Below, one piece after another: positions 27,323 through 35,444 of a stretch of DNA of 64,000 nt; positions within the stretch are counted from its first letter, which is position 1, and the number at the start of each line of letters is the position of its first letter. Location: NCBI GenBank assembly GCA_041389525.1, contig JAWKRR010000043.1, forward strand, positions 5,562-69,561, in the 5' to 3' direction. Source of the stretch: JACKFB01 sp041389525 (GTDB lineage Bacteria; Myxococcota_A; UBA9042; PHBI01; JACKFB01). The translations under genes were made by a program, and so were the position numbers. Below the pieces are notes generated by a model, which was given only the letters and a program-made list of their open reading frames with translations, had not been told where the DNA came from and searched no databases.

Positions 27323-28989
27323 GCGAGGTCCAGGCCGAGCGGACCAACTACCTCCTCCCCGACGTCGCGCGCTGGCCGCGAGACCCGGAAAAGCCCGTCA
27401 TCCGCCTGCGCGGCGTGGCCAAGCGCTTCGGGGACAAGTCGGTGCTGGAGGGGTTGGACCTCGACATTCACACCGGCCTGACCACGGTGATCTGCGGGCA
27501 GTCGGGCTCCGGCAAGAGCGTGCTGCTCAAGCTGATGAACGGGCTGCTCCTGCCGGACGAGGGGACGGTCGAGCTCTTCGGCCACGACACGCGCAGCCTC
27601 GGCGTGCGCCAGCTCATCGAGCTGCGAAAGCGCGTCAGCATGATGTTCCAGAGCTACGCGCTGATGGACTCGTTCACGGTCCACGAGAACATCGCGTTCC
27701 CGATCTATGAGAACACGTCCATGCGGTGGGAGGAGATCTCGCCCTTGGTGCGGGAGCTCCTCGAGCTTCTGGACCTCGCCGACGCCGGCAAGAAGATGCC
27801 GAGCGAGCTGTCGGGCGGCATGAAGAAGCGCGTCAGCTTGGCCCGCGCCGTGGTCTCCAATCCCGAGGTCGTGCTCTTCGACGAGCCCACGACGGGGCTC
27901 GACCCGGTGATGATCGAGTTCGTCGACGACATGATCGTCAAGACCCGCGAGCGCTATGGCATCACCTCGGTCGTCATCAGCCACGACATGACCTCGACGC
28001 TGCGCCTGGCCGACCGCATCGCGATGCTCGACGGGGGCCGCATCGTCGCCTACGGCAGCGTCGACGAGGTGCTCAAGAGCGACGCCGAGATCACCAAGGT
28101 CTTCTTTGAGGGGGCCGACCGGGTGCGCGGGCTGGGCAACACGAAGGGCGGCGGTACCACGCGCACGACGCCGAGGGTCGAGGTCGCCGCCGAGGCCCAG
28201 GACGCCGTGCCCGACGGCGAGATCCCGGCGGTCGAGATCATCGACCTCCACAAGAGCTTTGGAGAGCACAAGGTCCTCACCGGCGTCTCGATCGCCATGC
28301 CGAAGAACTCCATCACGGTGCTCATCGGCGGTTCGGGAAGCGGCAAGTCCGTGATCATGAAGCACATTATCGGGCTTTTCCGGCCGGACTCCGGCGTCGT
28401 GAAGATCTTCGGCACCGACCTGGCCACCCTGGACACCGACGCGATGCTGGCGCTTCGCACGCGCTTCGGGATGCTCTTTCAGGGCGCGGCGCTGCTGGAC
28501 TCCATGAGCGTCCGCGAGAACGTCTCGTTCCCGCTGATCGAGCGCGGGATGAAGTACGCGGACGTCCGCCGCGAGGCCGACGCCGTGATGGAGCAGCTCC
28601 AGATCGCCGACATCGCGACGAGCTACCCCTCGGCCATCTCCAACGGCCAGCGAAAGCGCGTCGGGCTCGCCCGCGCCATCGTCACCAAGCCTGAGATCAT
28701 GATCTACGACGAGCCGACGACCGGGCAGGACCCGATCATGACGCGCTACGTCGACGACATGATCGTCGACGCCCAGAAGATGTTCGACATCACCTCCCTG
28801 GTGGTCAGCCACGACATGGCGTCGGCGTTCCGCATCGGCGACCGCGTGGCGATGCTGCACCGCGGCGAAATCCGCGCCTACGGGACCCCGGAGGAGGTGC
28901 GCGCGAACCCGGATCCGTGGGTGCGCCGCTTCATCTTCGCCGGCACCCCCGAGGGCGAGCGCGCCTCCCACGAGCTGGGACTCGTGTGA
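27319..28989 (+). CDS. Double ABC ATPase, two fused MlaF-like domains
   Basis: The 556-residue protein carries two complete ABC ATPase domains, each closest in motif style to MlaF of the phospholipid transport (Mla/Mce) systems. Domain 1 (about 28-265): Walker A GQSGSGKSVLLKLMNGLL, signature LSGGMKKRVSLARAV, Walker B VVLFDEPTTGLDPV. Domain 2 (about 308-545): Walker A GGSGSGKSVIMKHIIGLF, signature ISNGQRKRVGLARAI, Walker B IMIYDEPTTGQDPI. MlaF normally works as a homodimer with the MlaE permease; a fusion would give a built-in heterodimer. The second signature has Asn for the first Gly, suggesting asymmetric ATP hydrolysis. No MlaE or MlaD is seen next to it. The GTG start overlaps the pilT stop by 4 bases. 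Confidence 0.88.
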   Translation: MSEVQAERTNYLLPDVARWPRDPEKPVIRLRGVAKRFGDKSVLEGLDLDIHTGLTTVICGQSGSGKSVLLKLMNGLLLPDEGTVELFGHDTRSLGVRQLIELRKRVSMMFQSYALMDSFTVHENIAFPIYENTSMRWEEISPLVRELLELLDLADAGKKMPSELSGGMKKRVSLARAVVSNPEVVLFDEPTTGLDPVMIEFVDDMIVKTRERYGITSVVISHDMTSTLRLADRIAMLDGGRIVAYGSVDEVLKSDAEITKVFFEGADRVRGLGNTKGGGTTRTTPRVEVAAEAQDAVPDGEIPAVEIIDLHKSFGEHKVLTGVSIAMPKNSITVLIGGSGSGKSVIMKHIIGLFRPDSGVVKIFGTDLATLDTDAMLALRTRFGMLFQGAALLDSMSVRENVSFPLIERGMKYADVRREADAVMEQLQIADIATSYPSAISNGQRKRVGLARAIVTKPEIMIYDEPTTGQDPIMTRYVDDMIVDAQKMFDITSLVVSHDMASAFRIGDRVAMLHRGEIRAYGTPEEVRANPDPWVRRFIFAGTPEGERASHELGLV

Positions 28990-30482
28990 CCGAGCGGGCG
29001 GGCCGCGGCACGGCACTCTGGGGCCTCCTCGCGACCTTCGGCGTGCTCTTCGCGTGGTGCCTGCGCCCAGCCTGGGGCATCGACGTGTTCTTCCACGTCG
29101 CCATCGGGCGCGAGGTCTGGGCGAACGGCGTCCCGAGCACCGACATCTTCTCCGCCGCCCACCCGGACGCCGCCTGGGCGCCATTTCAGCTCGGCTATGA
29201 GCTGCTGGTCGCCCTGCTGGACCGCTACGGCGGCCTCGACCTGCTCCGGGTCTTTCACGCTGGCGTCTTCGCCACCGCCCTGACCTGGCTCGCCCACCGC
29301 GCCCACCGCGCGACCCACAGCCTCGCCGGCGCAGCGCTCATCCTGGCGGTCGCCCTGGTGCTCTTCGACGAGCGCATCCGCATGCGCCCCCACGCGATAA
29401 ACCTCCTCCTCGAGGTCGCGGTCCTCCTCCCCTTTGCGGCCGGCCGCTGGCGCGGAAAACCAGCCCGCGCGCGCCTGCTCATCTTCGGCACAGCCGTCCT
29501 CTGGAGCTTCTTTCACGCCATGGGCGCCCTGTGGCTGCTCGCCGTCGTCGGCACCGTGCTGGTCGCCGGCCCGTCCGCCACCGACCGCCGCTTCGCCGCC
29601 ACGACCCTCGCCCTCGGCGCCCTGGGCGTCGCCCTGGCCCCTGGCGCGGCCGCCGGCATCGCCCACGTCCTCACCATCCAAGATCGCTGGCTGCCCTTCG
29701 TCCCCGAGCTCGAACCCTCGTGGAGCTGGCTGACCGCCGCGGCCATGGACGGCGGCCCGGTCTACGCCCTGAGCCAAGGCCTGCTCCCCTGGCTGGCACC
29801 GCTGGCCGTCGTCGCCGCGGCCATCACGCGGCCGCCCCGGCATCGCTGGCCCACGCTGCTCGCCGCGGCCGGCCTCGCGTTCGGCGCCCTGGTCATGGTG
29901 CGGCTCAGCTACTACGCGGCCTTCGTCCTGGTGCTGCTCGCCCCCGAACTGCGAGGGATCACCTCGCGAATCTGGCGTCCGCGCGTGCTCGCGACGGCGG
30001 CCGCGGTGGCCCTGCTCGCCGGCCTGGCCGTGCACGTCCTGCCGCGCTGGGCTCAGACCAACCCCTGGACCACCACGCTCAGCCCGGGCCTCTTCCCGGT
30101 CGCCGAGGCCCGCGTGCTGGCCAAGGCCGACCTCCGCGCTCGAATCTGGAACGAGACGGCCTGGGGCGGCTACCTGCTCTACGTCCTCTTCCCGGGCTCG
30201 ACGGTCGCCAGCGACGGCCGCATCACCTTCGCACCCGACGTCGGCGAGCTGCTCCAAGCCGACGAGCGCCCCTCGCAGCGACTGGTCGTCGCCGAGGCTG
30301 CGTTCCAACGCTACGGCATCGATCTCCTCGTCCGGCGCCGCGGCGTCATGCCGGAGAGCTCCGCATGGGAGCTGCTCCTCCGCGGACCGACCGCCGACAT
30401 CTGGTCGCGCCGCGGGCCGGTGACCGAGGCCCGCAAGGCCGCGATCTCAAAAGCAATGGCGAAGCCGGCCGCCCGCCCTTGA
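28986..30482 (+). CDS. Polytopic membrane protein, family not recognised
   Basis: The product is 498 residues with about nine to eleven hydrophobic helices and a C-terminal soluble part of about 110 residues. The loop after the first helix (IDVFFHVAIGREVWANGVPSTDIFSA) and the motif RIRMRPHAINLLLEV resemble the acidic loop and layout of GT-C type or O-antigen-related membrane glycosyltransferases and their non-enzymatic relatives. I see no clear catalytic signature, so the class is tentative. GTG overlaps the stop of the double ABC gene (GTGA), so it is the last gene of the coupled operon. It could be the membrane partner of the upstream ATPases, which is inference from position. Confidence 0.65.
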   Translation: MTERAGRGTALWGLLATFGVLFAWCLRPAWGIDVFFHVAIGREVWANGVPSTDIFSAAHPDAAWAPFQLGYELLVALLDRYGGLDLLRVFHAGVFATALTWLAHRAHRATHSLAGAALILAVALVLFDERIRMRPHAINLLLEVAVLLPFAAGRWRGKPARARLLIFGTAVLWSFFHAMGALWLLAVVGTVLVAGPSATDRRFAATTLALGALGVALAPGAAAGIAHVLTIQDRWLPFVPELEPSWSWLTAAAMDGGPVYALSQGLLPWLAPLAVVAAAITRPPRHRWPTLLAAAGLAFGALVMVRLSYYAAFVLVLLAPELRGITSRIWRPRVLATAAAVALLAGLAVHVLPRWAQTNPWTTTLSPGLFPVAEARVLAKADLRARIWNETAWGGYLLYVLFPGSTVASDGRITFAPDVGELLQADERPSQRLVVAEAAFQRYGIDLLVRRRGVMPESSAWELLLRGPTADIWSRRGPVTEARKAAISKAMAKPAARP

Positions 30483-30643
30483 CCGCCGAAAATCGTGCTT
30501 ATCCTCACCCCGTCGCTTCGAAGCCGGTCTCCCAAGCCGGCGGCGAGTGACGCGCGGCGGACCTCGAACCCGCCCATCTTCAACCGACGCGTCCGCGCCC
30601 GTGCGGAGGGCGCGCTGCGTCTGAAACCCAGGAGGAACGAGCC

Positions 30644-31078
30644 ATGTTCATGCCCTACAACGACTTCGATCGCACGCTGGCCGTCGTCGACGCGATCCGG
30701 CGGCGAATGGACCGCGCCTTCAGTGACGTCGCCACCACCGACGTGACCCGCAGCGGGGACGCCGCGCGGGCCTCGCTGTACGACGCGGGTTCTGAGCTTC
30801 TGCTGGCCGTGGAGGTCCCTGGATACAAGGAGGAGAACCTGGATCTGACCATCCACCGCGACGTGCTGACGCTCAAGGGCGAGCGCTCGCTCGAGGCCCC
30901 CGAGGGCTATCGAGCCCACCGCGTCGAGCGGCGCAGCCAGTCCTTCGCGCGCAGCTTCAAGCTGAGCGCGCCCGTCGACGTGGAGAGGACCAAGGCCTCG
31001 CTCAGCGATGGCGTGCTCTCGGTGCGGATGACGAAGTCGCCTGAGGCGCAGCCGCGTCGCATCGCGGTCGGCGCCTGA
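30644..31078 (+). CDS. Hsp20/alpha-crystallin small heat-shock protein 1
   Basis: The 144-residue product has a short N-terminal region and an alpha-crystallin domain from about residue 45 (LLLAVEVPGYKEENLDLTIH, LTLKGER, FARSFKLSAPVDVERTKASL, GVLSVRMTKS). It ends with a short tail whose IAV resembles the IxI/V oligomer-contact motif. Small heat-shock proteins hold unfolding proteins in an ATP-independent way in the cytoplasm. AGGAGGA lies nine bases upstream of the ATG. A second Hsp20 gene follows after 46 bases. No CIRCE element or clear heat-shock-sigma promoter is found in the 161 bases upstream. Confidence 0.92.
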   Translation: MFMPYNDFDRTLAVVDAIRRRMDRAFSDVATTDVTRSGDAARASLYDAGSELLLAVEVPGYKEENLDLTIHRDVLTLKGERSLEAPEGYRAHRVERRSQSFARSFKLSAPVDVERTKASLSDGVLSVRMTKSPEAQPRRIAVGA

Positions 31079-31124
31079 GCCTCGAATTCCACTGATACCA
31101 CCTGATCACTTGGAGGAAATGACC

Positions 31125-31517
31125 ATGCTGACCAATCAAACTCTCTCTCCCTCCCGTGAGACCCAGGGCGCCGCGGAGGAGACCCGGGAGCGCCCGACGA
31201 TCACGCCGCCTGTGGACGTCTACGAGAACGACGCGGAGCTGTTGCTCATCGCCGACCTCCCGGGCGTGGCCCGCGACGCCATCGAGCTCAACCTCGAAGA
31301 CGGCGCGCTCACGCTCAGCGCGCGCCGCACGCGCCTCATCGAGGGGGCCGTGCTCGGCGACGAGATCGGCGACGGCGACTACCTGCGGAGCTTCCGACTG
31401 CCGCGCGGTCTGGATCTCGAGAGCGTGAAGGCGGAGCTCGACAGCGGCACGCTGAAGATCCGGCTGCCGAAGGCCAAGGAGTTCCGGCCCCGGCAGATCG
31501 CGATCACCGCGGCGTGA
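31125..31517 (+). CDS. Hsp20/alpha-crystallin small heat-shock protein 2
   Basis: This 130-residue chaperone has the alpha-crystallin domain (ELLLIADLPGVARDAIELNL, LTLSARR, YLRSFRLPRGLDLESVKAEL, GTLKIRLPK) and a C-terminal IAI motif for oligomer assembly. GGAGG is eight bases before this ATG and only two bases before an alternative ATG, so the downstream start is preferred. It is shorter and clearly diverged from the first copy, so the two may form mixed oligomers. Its last 14 bases overlap the opposing radical SAM gene. Confidence 0.92.
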   Translation: MLTNQTLSPSRETQGAAEETRERPTITPPVDVYENDAELLLIADLPGVARDAIELNLEDGALTLSARRTRLIEGAVLGDEIGDGDYLRSFRLPRGLDLESVKAELDSGTLKIRLPKAKEFRPRQIAITAA

Positions 31518-32430
31518 CCGGCTCGCTCGCGGGCGCCCCGCCGCCATGCACGGTGACGGGCGCTCGCGAGCGGGCGCGCAGCCGCTCGGCGATGCGCTCG
31601 AGCGCGTCGACGGGCAGGGCCGCGCACGCGGGCTCCGCCGGGGTCCGCGCCACCGTGTAGACCTGGACCTCGGCGACTGTGCCCTGGGCCTCGACCGCGA
31701 CCACCCGCTCGATCCACGCGTCGATCTCCGCGTCGGGCGGGGCCTGCCCATCCCACGCGAAGAAGAGCGACTGAATCGTCAGCGGTCGCTCGGCCGCCGT
31801 GAGCGCCAGATTCTTCAAGATCCGGCTGAACGGGACGCGAGTTCGCGCCACCCGCCGGTAGAAGGCCTCGGTGCCCGCGTCGAGCTTGGCCCACACCTCG
31901 CCCTGAGCGCCGTCCATCTGGGCCAGGGCGCGTCGCACCGGCGCGTGGTGCAGGCAGGCGGCGTCGGTGATCAGCACGATCTTCACCGCGTCCAAGCCGC
32001 GCGCGCGCTTGAGCGCGATGAGGTCGCTGACCACCCGCTCGAAGTGCGGCGAGGTGGTCGGCTCGCCGTCGCCCGACAAGGCGAAGTCGTGCAGCCCACG
32101 CAGCTGCGGTGGGGTCGAGGCGAATCGGGGCAGCTCCCACAGGCGCCCCGACTCCGTCGCGTCCAGCATCGCCACCAGCTCTTCGGCCACCCGCGCCGGG
32201 TCCACCGTGCGCACCTGCGGCGGCACGTGGCGGTCGACCTGGCAGTACACGCAGTCGAAGTTGCAGACCTTGTCCGGGTTCAGGTTTAGCCCGATGGAGA
32301 GCCCGCCCGCCCGTCGGCTGACCACCGGATAGACGTAGCGCAGCTCGTCGAATCGCCGCCGGTGATCGAAGAAGGCGGGTACTCCGGCGCCTGAGTCGCG
32401 CGGTGGCTTCTGGGGGCTTCGGTCGCTCAT
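31504..32430 (-). CDS. Radical SAM protein
   Basis: The 308-residue protein has the CxxxCxxC cluster motif as VCNFDCVYCQVD at about residues 57-64, which binds a [4Fe-4S] cluster and S-adenosylmethionine. LSGDGEPTTSPHF (the GGE-like motif), a middle strand AVKIVLITDAACLHH and a C-terminal QVYTVARTPAEP follow. The overall pattern resembles the COG0731 group of Fe-S oxidoreductases. The substrate is unknown. It is transcribed from a region divergent to the Lgt gene and runs into the Hsp20 gene with a 14-base 3' overlap. Confidence 0.88.
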   Translation of the reverse strand: MSDRSPQKPPRDSGAGVPAFFDHRRRFDELRYVYPVVSRRAGGLSIGLNLNPDKVCNFDCVYCQVDRHVPPQVRTVDPARVAEELVAMLDATESGRLWELPRFASTPPQLRGLHDFALSGDGEPTTSPHFERVVSDLIALKRARGLDAVKIVLITDAACLHHAPVRRALAQMDGAQGEVWAKLDAGTEAFYRRVARTRVPFSRILKNLALTAAERPLTIQSLFFAWDGQAPPDAEIDAWIERVVAVEAQGTVAEVQVYTVARTPAEPACAALPVDALERIAERLRARSRAPVTVHGGGAPASEPVTPR

Positions 32431-32539
32431 CGCGATGAGCCTTAACCGCGGGGACCCGCCGCGGCAAGGCGATACGCGGCATGACCACGAGCGCCGCTCG
32501 TGTTAGGCACGGGACCGCTCACCGCTCCCGGAGCCGTTC

Positions 32540-33472
32540 ATGCTCGCCCTGGCCTCGCTCTCGCACGCCCTGCTCGGCTCCTTGCCATACCAGACCATCC
32601 CGCCGCTGGAGCTGGGACCCGCGAAGTTCTACCCCTTCGGCTTCCTGGTCGGCCTCGCCATCATCATCGGCACCATGGTGGCCACCAAGCGCGCCAAGCG
32701 CGTGGGTCTGGACGAGGCGGTCATCAGCGAGCTGGCGCTCTGGGCCGTCATCCCCGGCATGATCGGCGCCCACCTCTACTCCGCCATCTTCTACTTCCCC
32801 GAGAAGATCGCCGAGGACTGGCTCTATCTCCTCAAGTTCTGGGACGGCATCAGCTCCTTCGGCGGGTTCTTGGGCGGCACCATGGGCGTGCTCTTCTACT
32901 TGCGCCGCGAGAAGCTCCCCGCGTGGCCCTACGCCGACTGTATCGCCTACGGCTTCGTCTTCGCCTGGATCTTCGGCCGCCTCGGCTGCACCGTCGCCTT
33001 CGATCACCCCGGCAGCGTCACCGACTTCGCCCTCGGCATGCCCTACCCGCACACCGTCGACGGCGACCCCACGGCCGCGGGGGCCATCCGCCACAACCTG
33101 GGCTTCTACGAGATGCTCTGGTCGTTAGGTATCGCCGGCTTCTTCTTCGCCGTGCGAAACCGCCCCCGCTTCGCCGGCTGGTTCGCCGCGGTCGCGCTGT
33201 TGCTCTACCTGCCCTTCCGCTTCGGCCTCGACTTCCTCCGCGCCATCGACGAGCGCTACTTCGGGCTGACCCCCGGCCACTACGCGGCCATCGCCTTCTT
33301 CTTCGCGGCCATCGCGCTCTACCGTCGCCGCGCGGCCCTGGGCGAGATGATGGTGCCCAACGGCGAGGTCCACGTGTTCGCGGACGGCACCGTCGCGGTC
33401 CCGGCCAAGCTGCGTCGTGACGCGTTGGCCCAGTCCGCGCCTGCGAAGAAGGCGAAGTCGAAGAAGCGCTGA
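32540..33472 (+). CDS. lgt: Prolipoprotein diacylglyceryl transferase family protein
   Basis: Lgt transfers diacylglyceryl from phosphatidylglycerol to the Cys of prolipoproteins at the inner membrane. The 310-residue protein has about seven membrane helices and the family signature FGRLGCTVAFDHPG. A polar loop IRHNLGFYEMLW (usual RHPxQLYE) and LPFRFGLDFLRAIDERYFGLTPGH near the end also fit. The usual HGG motif reads SSFGGFLGG here: the His is Phe. The Lys-rich tail is cytoplasmic. The many lipoprotein signals in this window need such an enzyme. If the missing His matters, this copy may be a specialised paralogue. Confidence 0.88.
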   Translation: MLALASLSHALLGSLPYQTIPPLELGPAKFYPFGFLVGLAIIIGTMVATKRAKRVGLDEAVISELALWAVIPGMIGAHLYSAIFYFPEKIAEDWLYLLKFWDGISSFGGFLGGTMGVLFYLRREKLPAWPYADCIAYGFVFAWIFGRLGCTVAFDHPGSVTDFALGMPYPHTVDGDPTAAGAIRHNLGFYEMLWSLGIAGFFFAVRNRPRFAGWFAAVALLLYLPFRFGLDFLRAIDERYFGLTPGHYAAIAFFFAAIALYRRRAALGEMMVPNGEVHVFADGTVAVPAKLRRDALAQSAPAKKAKSKKR

Positions 33473-33477
33473 CCGCC

Positions 33478-34596
33478 TCAGGGCTCGGGAAATCGCCCGG
33501 GCGAGAAGGCGCTGCCGAAGGGCTCGGGCACGACGCCGTCGAGGATGCCGGCCGCGGCTAGCTCGCCGACCGCCGCGGAGGTGGTCATCCCGTGGCCGCC
33601 CAGGCCTGAGACCCAGAAGACGCCTGCCACGGCCGGGTCGGCGCCGATGACGAAGCGCCCATCCGGCGTGAGCTGACGCACGCAGGCCCACGCGTGGCTC
33701 GGTCGCGCGTCGCTCAGCGCCGGCAGGTGCTCGGAGAAGCGCTCGGCCAGGCGCTCCCGCTCCGCCGGGTCGATGGTGGGCGCCTCATCCGGCCACGGCG
33801 TCTGGTCGCACGCGCACATCAGCAAGCCGCGGCCTTCGGGCCGGAAGTACACGCCGGCGCTGACGTTCCACACGAAAGGCCAGCTCGGGTCGACCGCCTC
33901 GAGCGCCTCGGTCGTGAAGAGGTGGCGGCGGACCGGGCGGAAGGGGAGGGGGCTCGCCCCCGCGAGCGCGGCCGTTCGGTTCGCCGAGAAGCCCGACGCG
34001 ACCACCAGCACGTCGCAGGGCAGCTCGCCCGCGCGGGTCTGTGCTGCGACCACGCGGCCGCCCTCGACCCGGACCCCCGTGAGCGCGCAGCCCAGCCGCA
34101 GCTTGGCCCCGCCGTCGCGCGCCTCGCCGAGCTGCGCCGTCAGCAGCGCGTGGATGTCGACGATCCCGCAGCCGTCGGTCATCAGCGCCGCGTCCGCCGA
34201 GGCACCCCGCAGCGCCGGGACGCGCGCCGCGGCCTCGGCGATCGGCACCCGCCGCATCTCCTCAGCCAGCGCGGCGACCGGCGCGCCGCCCGCCCACAGC
34301 CGGGCCACGTCGGCCTCGCCGCCGATGATCATCCCGCCGACTCGCCTCAGCAGCGCCAGCCCGCGCCGCTCCCCGAGGGCGACGATCCCGGCCAGCCCGT
34401 CCGTCGCGAGCTGGCTCATCAGCGGGTCCTCGATGACCCGGCGCGCCATGGCCGCGTTCTTGCCGCTGGCGTGCGCTCCGTAGAGCGGCTCGGCCTCCAG
34501 GATCGTGATCTGCTGGGCCCCGCGAGCGACCAGCGCCGCCGCCGTCGCCGCCCCCGCAAACCCCGCACCCACCACGACGATCTTCGGTCCGCCCAT
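33478..34596 (-). CDS. FAD-dependent oxidoreductase, DAO family (glycine/sarcosine oxidase type)
   Basis: The 372-residue flavoprotein begins with the dinucleotide-binding motif KIVVVGAGFAGAATAAALVARG and ILEAE (ribose-binding Glu). It has a middle NVSAGVYFRPEGRGLLM strand typical of the DAO fold and ends with FWVSGLGGHGMTTSAAVGELAA, the second FAD contact. Enzymes of this family oxidise secondary or primary amines of amino acids; the substrate is not predictable. GGAG lies five bases before the ATG. It faces the lgt gene tail to tail with a 5-base gap and diverges from the SRPBCC gene. Confidence 0.88.
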   Translation of the reverse strand: MGGPKIVVVGAGFAGAATAAALVARGAQQITILEAEPLYGAHASGKNAAMARRVIEDPLMSQLATDGLAGIVALGERRGLALLRRVGGMIIGGEADVARLWAGGAPVAALAEEMRRVPIAEAAARVPALRGASADAALMTDGCGIVDIHALLTAQLGEARDGGAKLRLGCALTGVRVEGGRVVAAQTRAGELPCDVLVVASGFSANRTAALAGASPLPFRPVRRHLFTTEALEAVDPSWPFVWNVSAGVYFRPEGRGLLMCACDQTPWPDEAPTIDPAERERLAERFSEHLPALSDARPSHAWACVRQLTPDGRFVIGADPAVAGVFWVSGLGGHGMTTSAAVGELAAAGILDGVVPEPFGSAFSPGRFPEP

Positions 34597-34655
34597 CCTC
34601 ACTCCCCGACTGCCGCCCACTCTACGTGTGTTTCGCGCGCCCGCGCACCTTCACC

Positions 34656-34684
34656 TTTATTCGGCTCCGGCCTGCGACTAGACT
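34656..34684 (+). promoter_or_regulatory. Probable leaderless promoter (TTTATT-N17-TAGACT)
   Basis: A -35-like TTTATT and a TAGACT -10 are 17 bases apart. The ATG of the next gene follows eight bases after the -10, with no ribosome-binding site, so the message is probably leaderless or nearly so. Confidence 0.5.
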
Positions 34685-34692
34685 CTGCCGCC

Positions 34693-35316
34693 ATGAACAA
34701 TCGAAGCATCGCCGTCACCGTGTCCACTTGCGCCATCGCGCTCTTGGCCGTTCTCCCCGCCACGACCGTCGCCCGCGCCGCGGAACCCGCCTCGGACGAG
34801 AAGTCCGACTCGCGGGCTCGCCTCGACGCTGGCGAGATCATTATCAAGACCTCCAAGGTCGAGGGCAGCGGTGTGCCGCGGGTCAAGGCGATGGGGGTGG
34901 TCGACGCTGCGCCGGAGGCCATCTGGGCCGTGGTCGAGCGCTGCGCCGACTACAAGAAGACCATGATCCGCACGGCCGATTCGGAGGAGGTGTCGCGCAA
35001 GGGCAACGTGGTCCGCTGCCGCGTGACCATCGAGCTTCCCTTCCCGCTGAAGAACCTCACCGCCACCACCGACGCCATCCACACCGTGGTCGCGGGCAAG
35101 AAGTGGCAGCGGCGCTGGTCCTTGGTCGACGGCGACTACAAGCGAAACACCGGGAGCTGGACGCTGATCCCCTTCGACGACTCGGGCAAGCGCACCCTGG
35201 TGATCTACGAGGTTCACGCCGAGCCCAACGTCGCGCTCCCCGACAGCATCCAGCGGCTCGCGCAGAAGAAATCGCTCCCCGACCTCTTCGAGCACCTGCG
35301 CGAGACCATCAAGTAG
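34693..35316 (+). CDS. Exported SRPBCC (START-like) lipid-binding-fold protein
   Basis: The 207-residue product has a signal peptide (TVSTCAIALLAVLPATTVARA). One SRPBCC domain follows at about residues 50-200: GVVDAAPEAIWAVVERCADYKKTM, VVRCRVTIELPFPLKNLTAT, RRWSLVDGDYKRNTGSWTLIPF, TLVIYEVHAEPNVALPDSIQR. This deep-cavity fold binds lipids or other hydrophobic ligands; a role in periplasmic lipid or aromatic ligand handling is plausible but unproven. The frame is open far upstream, but the only sensible start is this ATG with the signal peptide and the promoter just before it. Downstream to the next gene are 128 bases with a T-run but no clear stem. Confidence 0.82.
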   Translation: MNNRSIAVTVSTCAIALLAVLPATTVARAAEPASDEKSDSRARLDAGEIIIKTSKVEGSGVPRVKAMGVVDAAPEAIWAVVERCADYKKTMIRTADSEEVSRKGNVVRCRVTIELPFPLKNLTATTDAIHTVVAGKKWQRRWSLVDGDYKRNTGSWTLIPFDDSGKRTLVIYEVHAEPNVALPDSIQRLAQKKSLPDLFEHLRETIK

Positions 35317-35444
35317 CGTTTTCGCCAGATCGGCGCCCCAGGCGGGGTTGTGACTCAGCCAGAGCGCTTTTTTAGACGCGATCTTCTCTCCCCCCTAGCG
35401 TGAGTTCTGCGGCCTCAATCGAGGCGGCGACTGGGGAGGAAGCT

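Noticed and set aside
30483..30643. Heat-shock promoter or CIRCE operator before the Hsp20 genes
   Set aside because: No CIRCE dyad and no convincing heat-shock-sigma -35/-10 pair; TTGACC at 30479 lacks a matching -10.
33694..34692. Long open frame on the plus strand running into the SRPBCC gene
   Set aside because: It is antisense to the DAO-type oxidoreductase, is Arg-rich and without motifs; the real gene starts at 34693 with a signal peptide.
35317..35444. Terminator with the TTTTTT run at about 35368
   Set aside because: No stable stem directly precedes the T-run.
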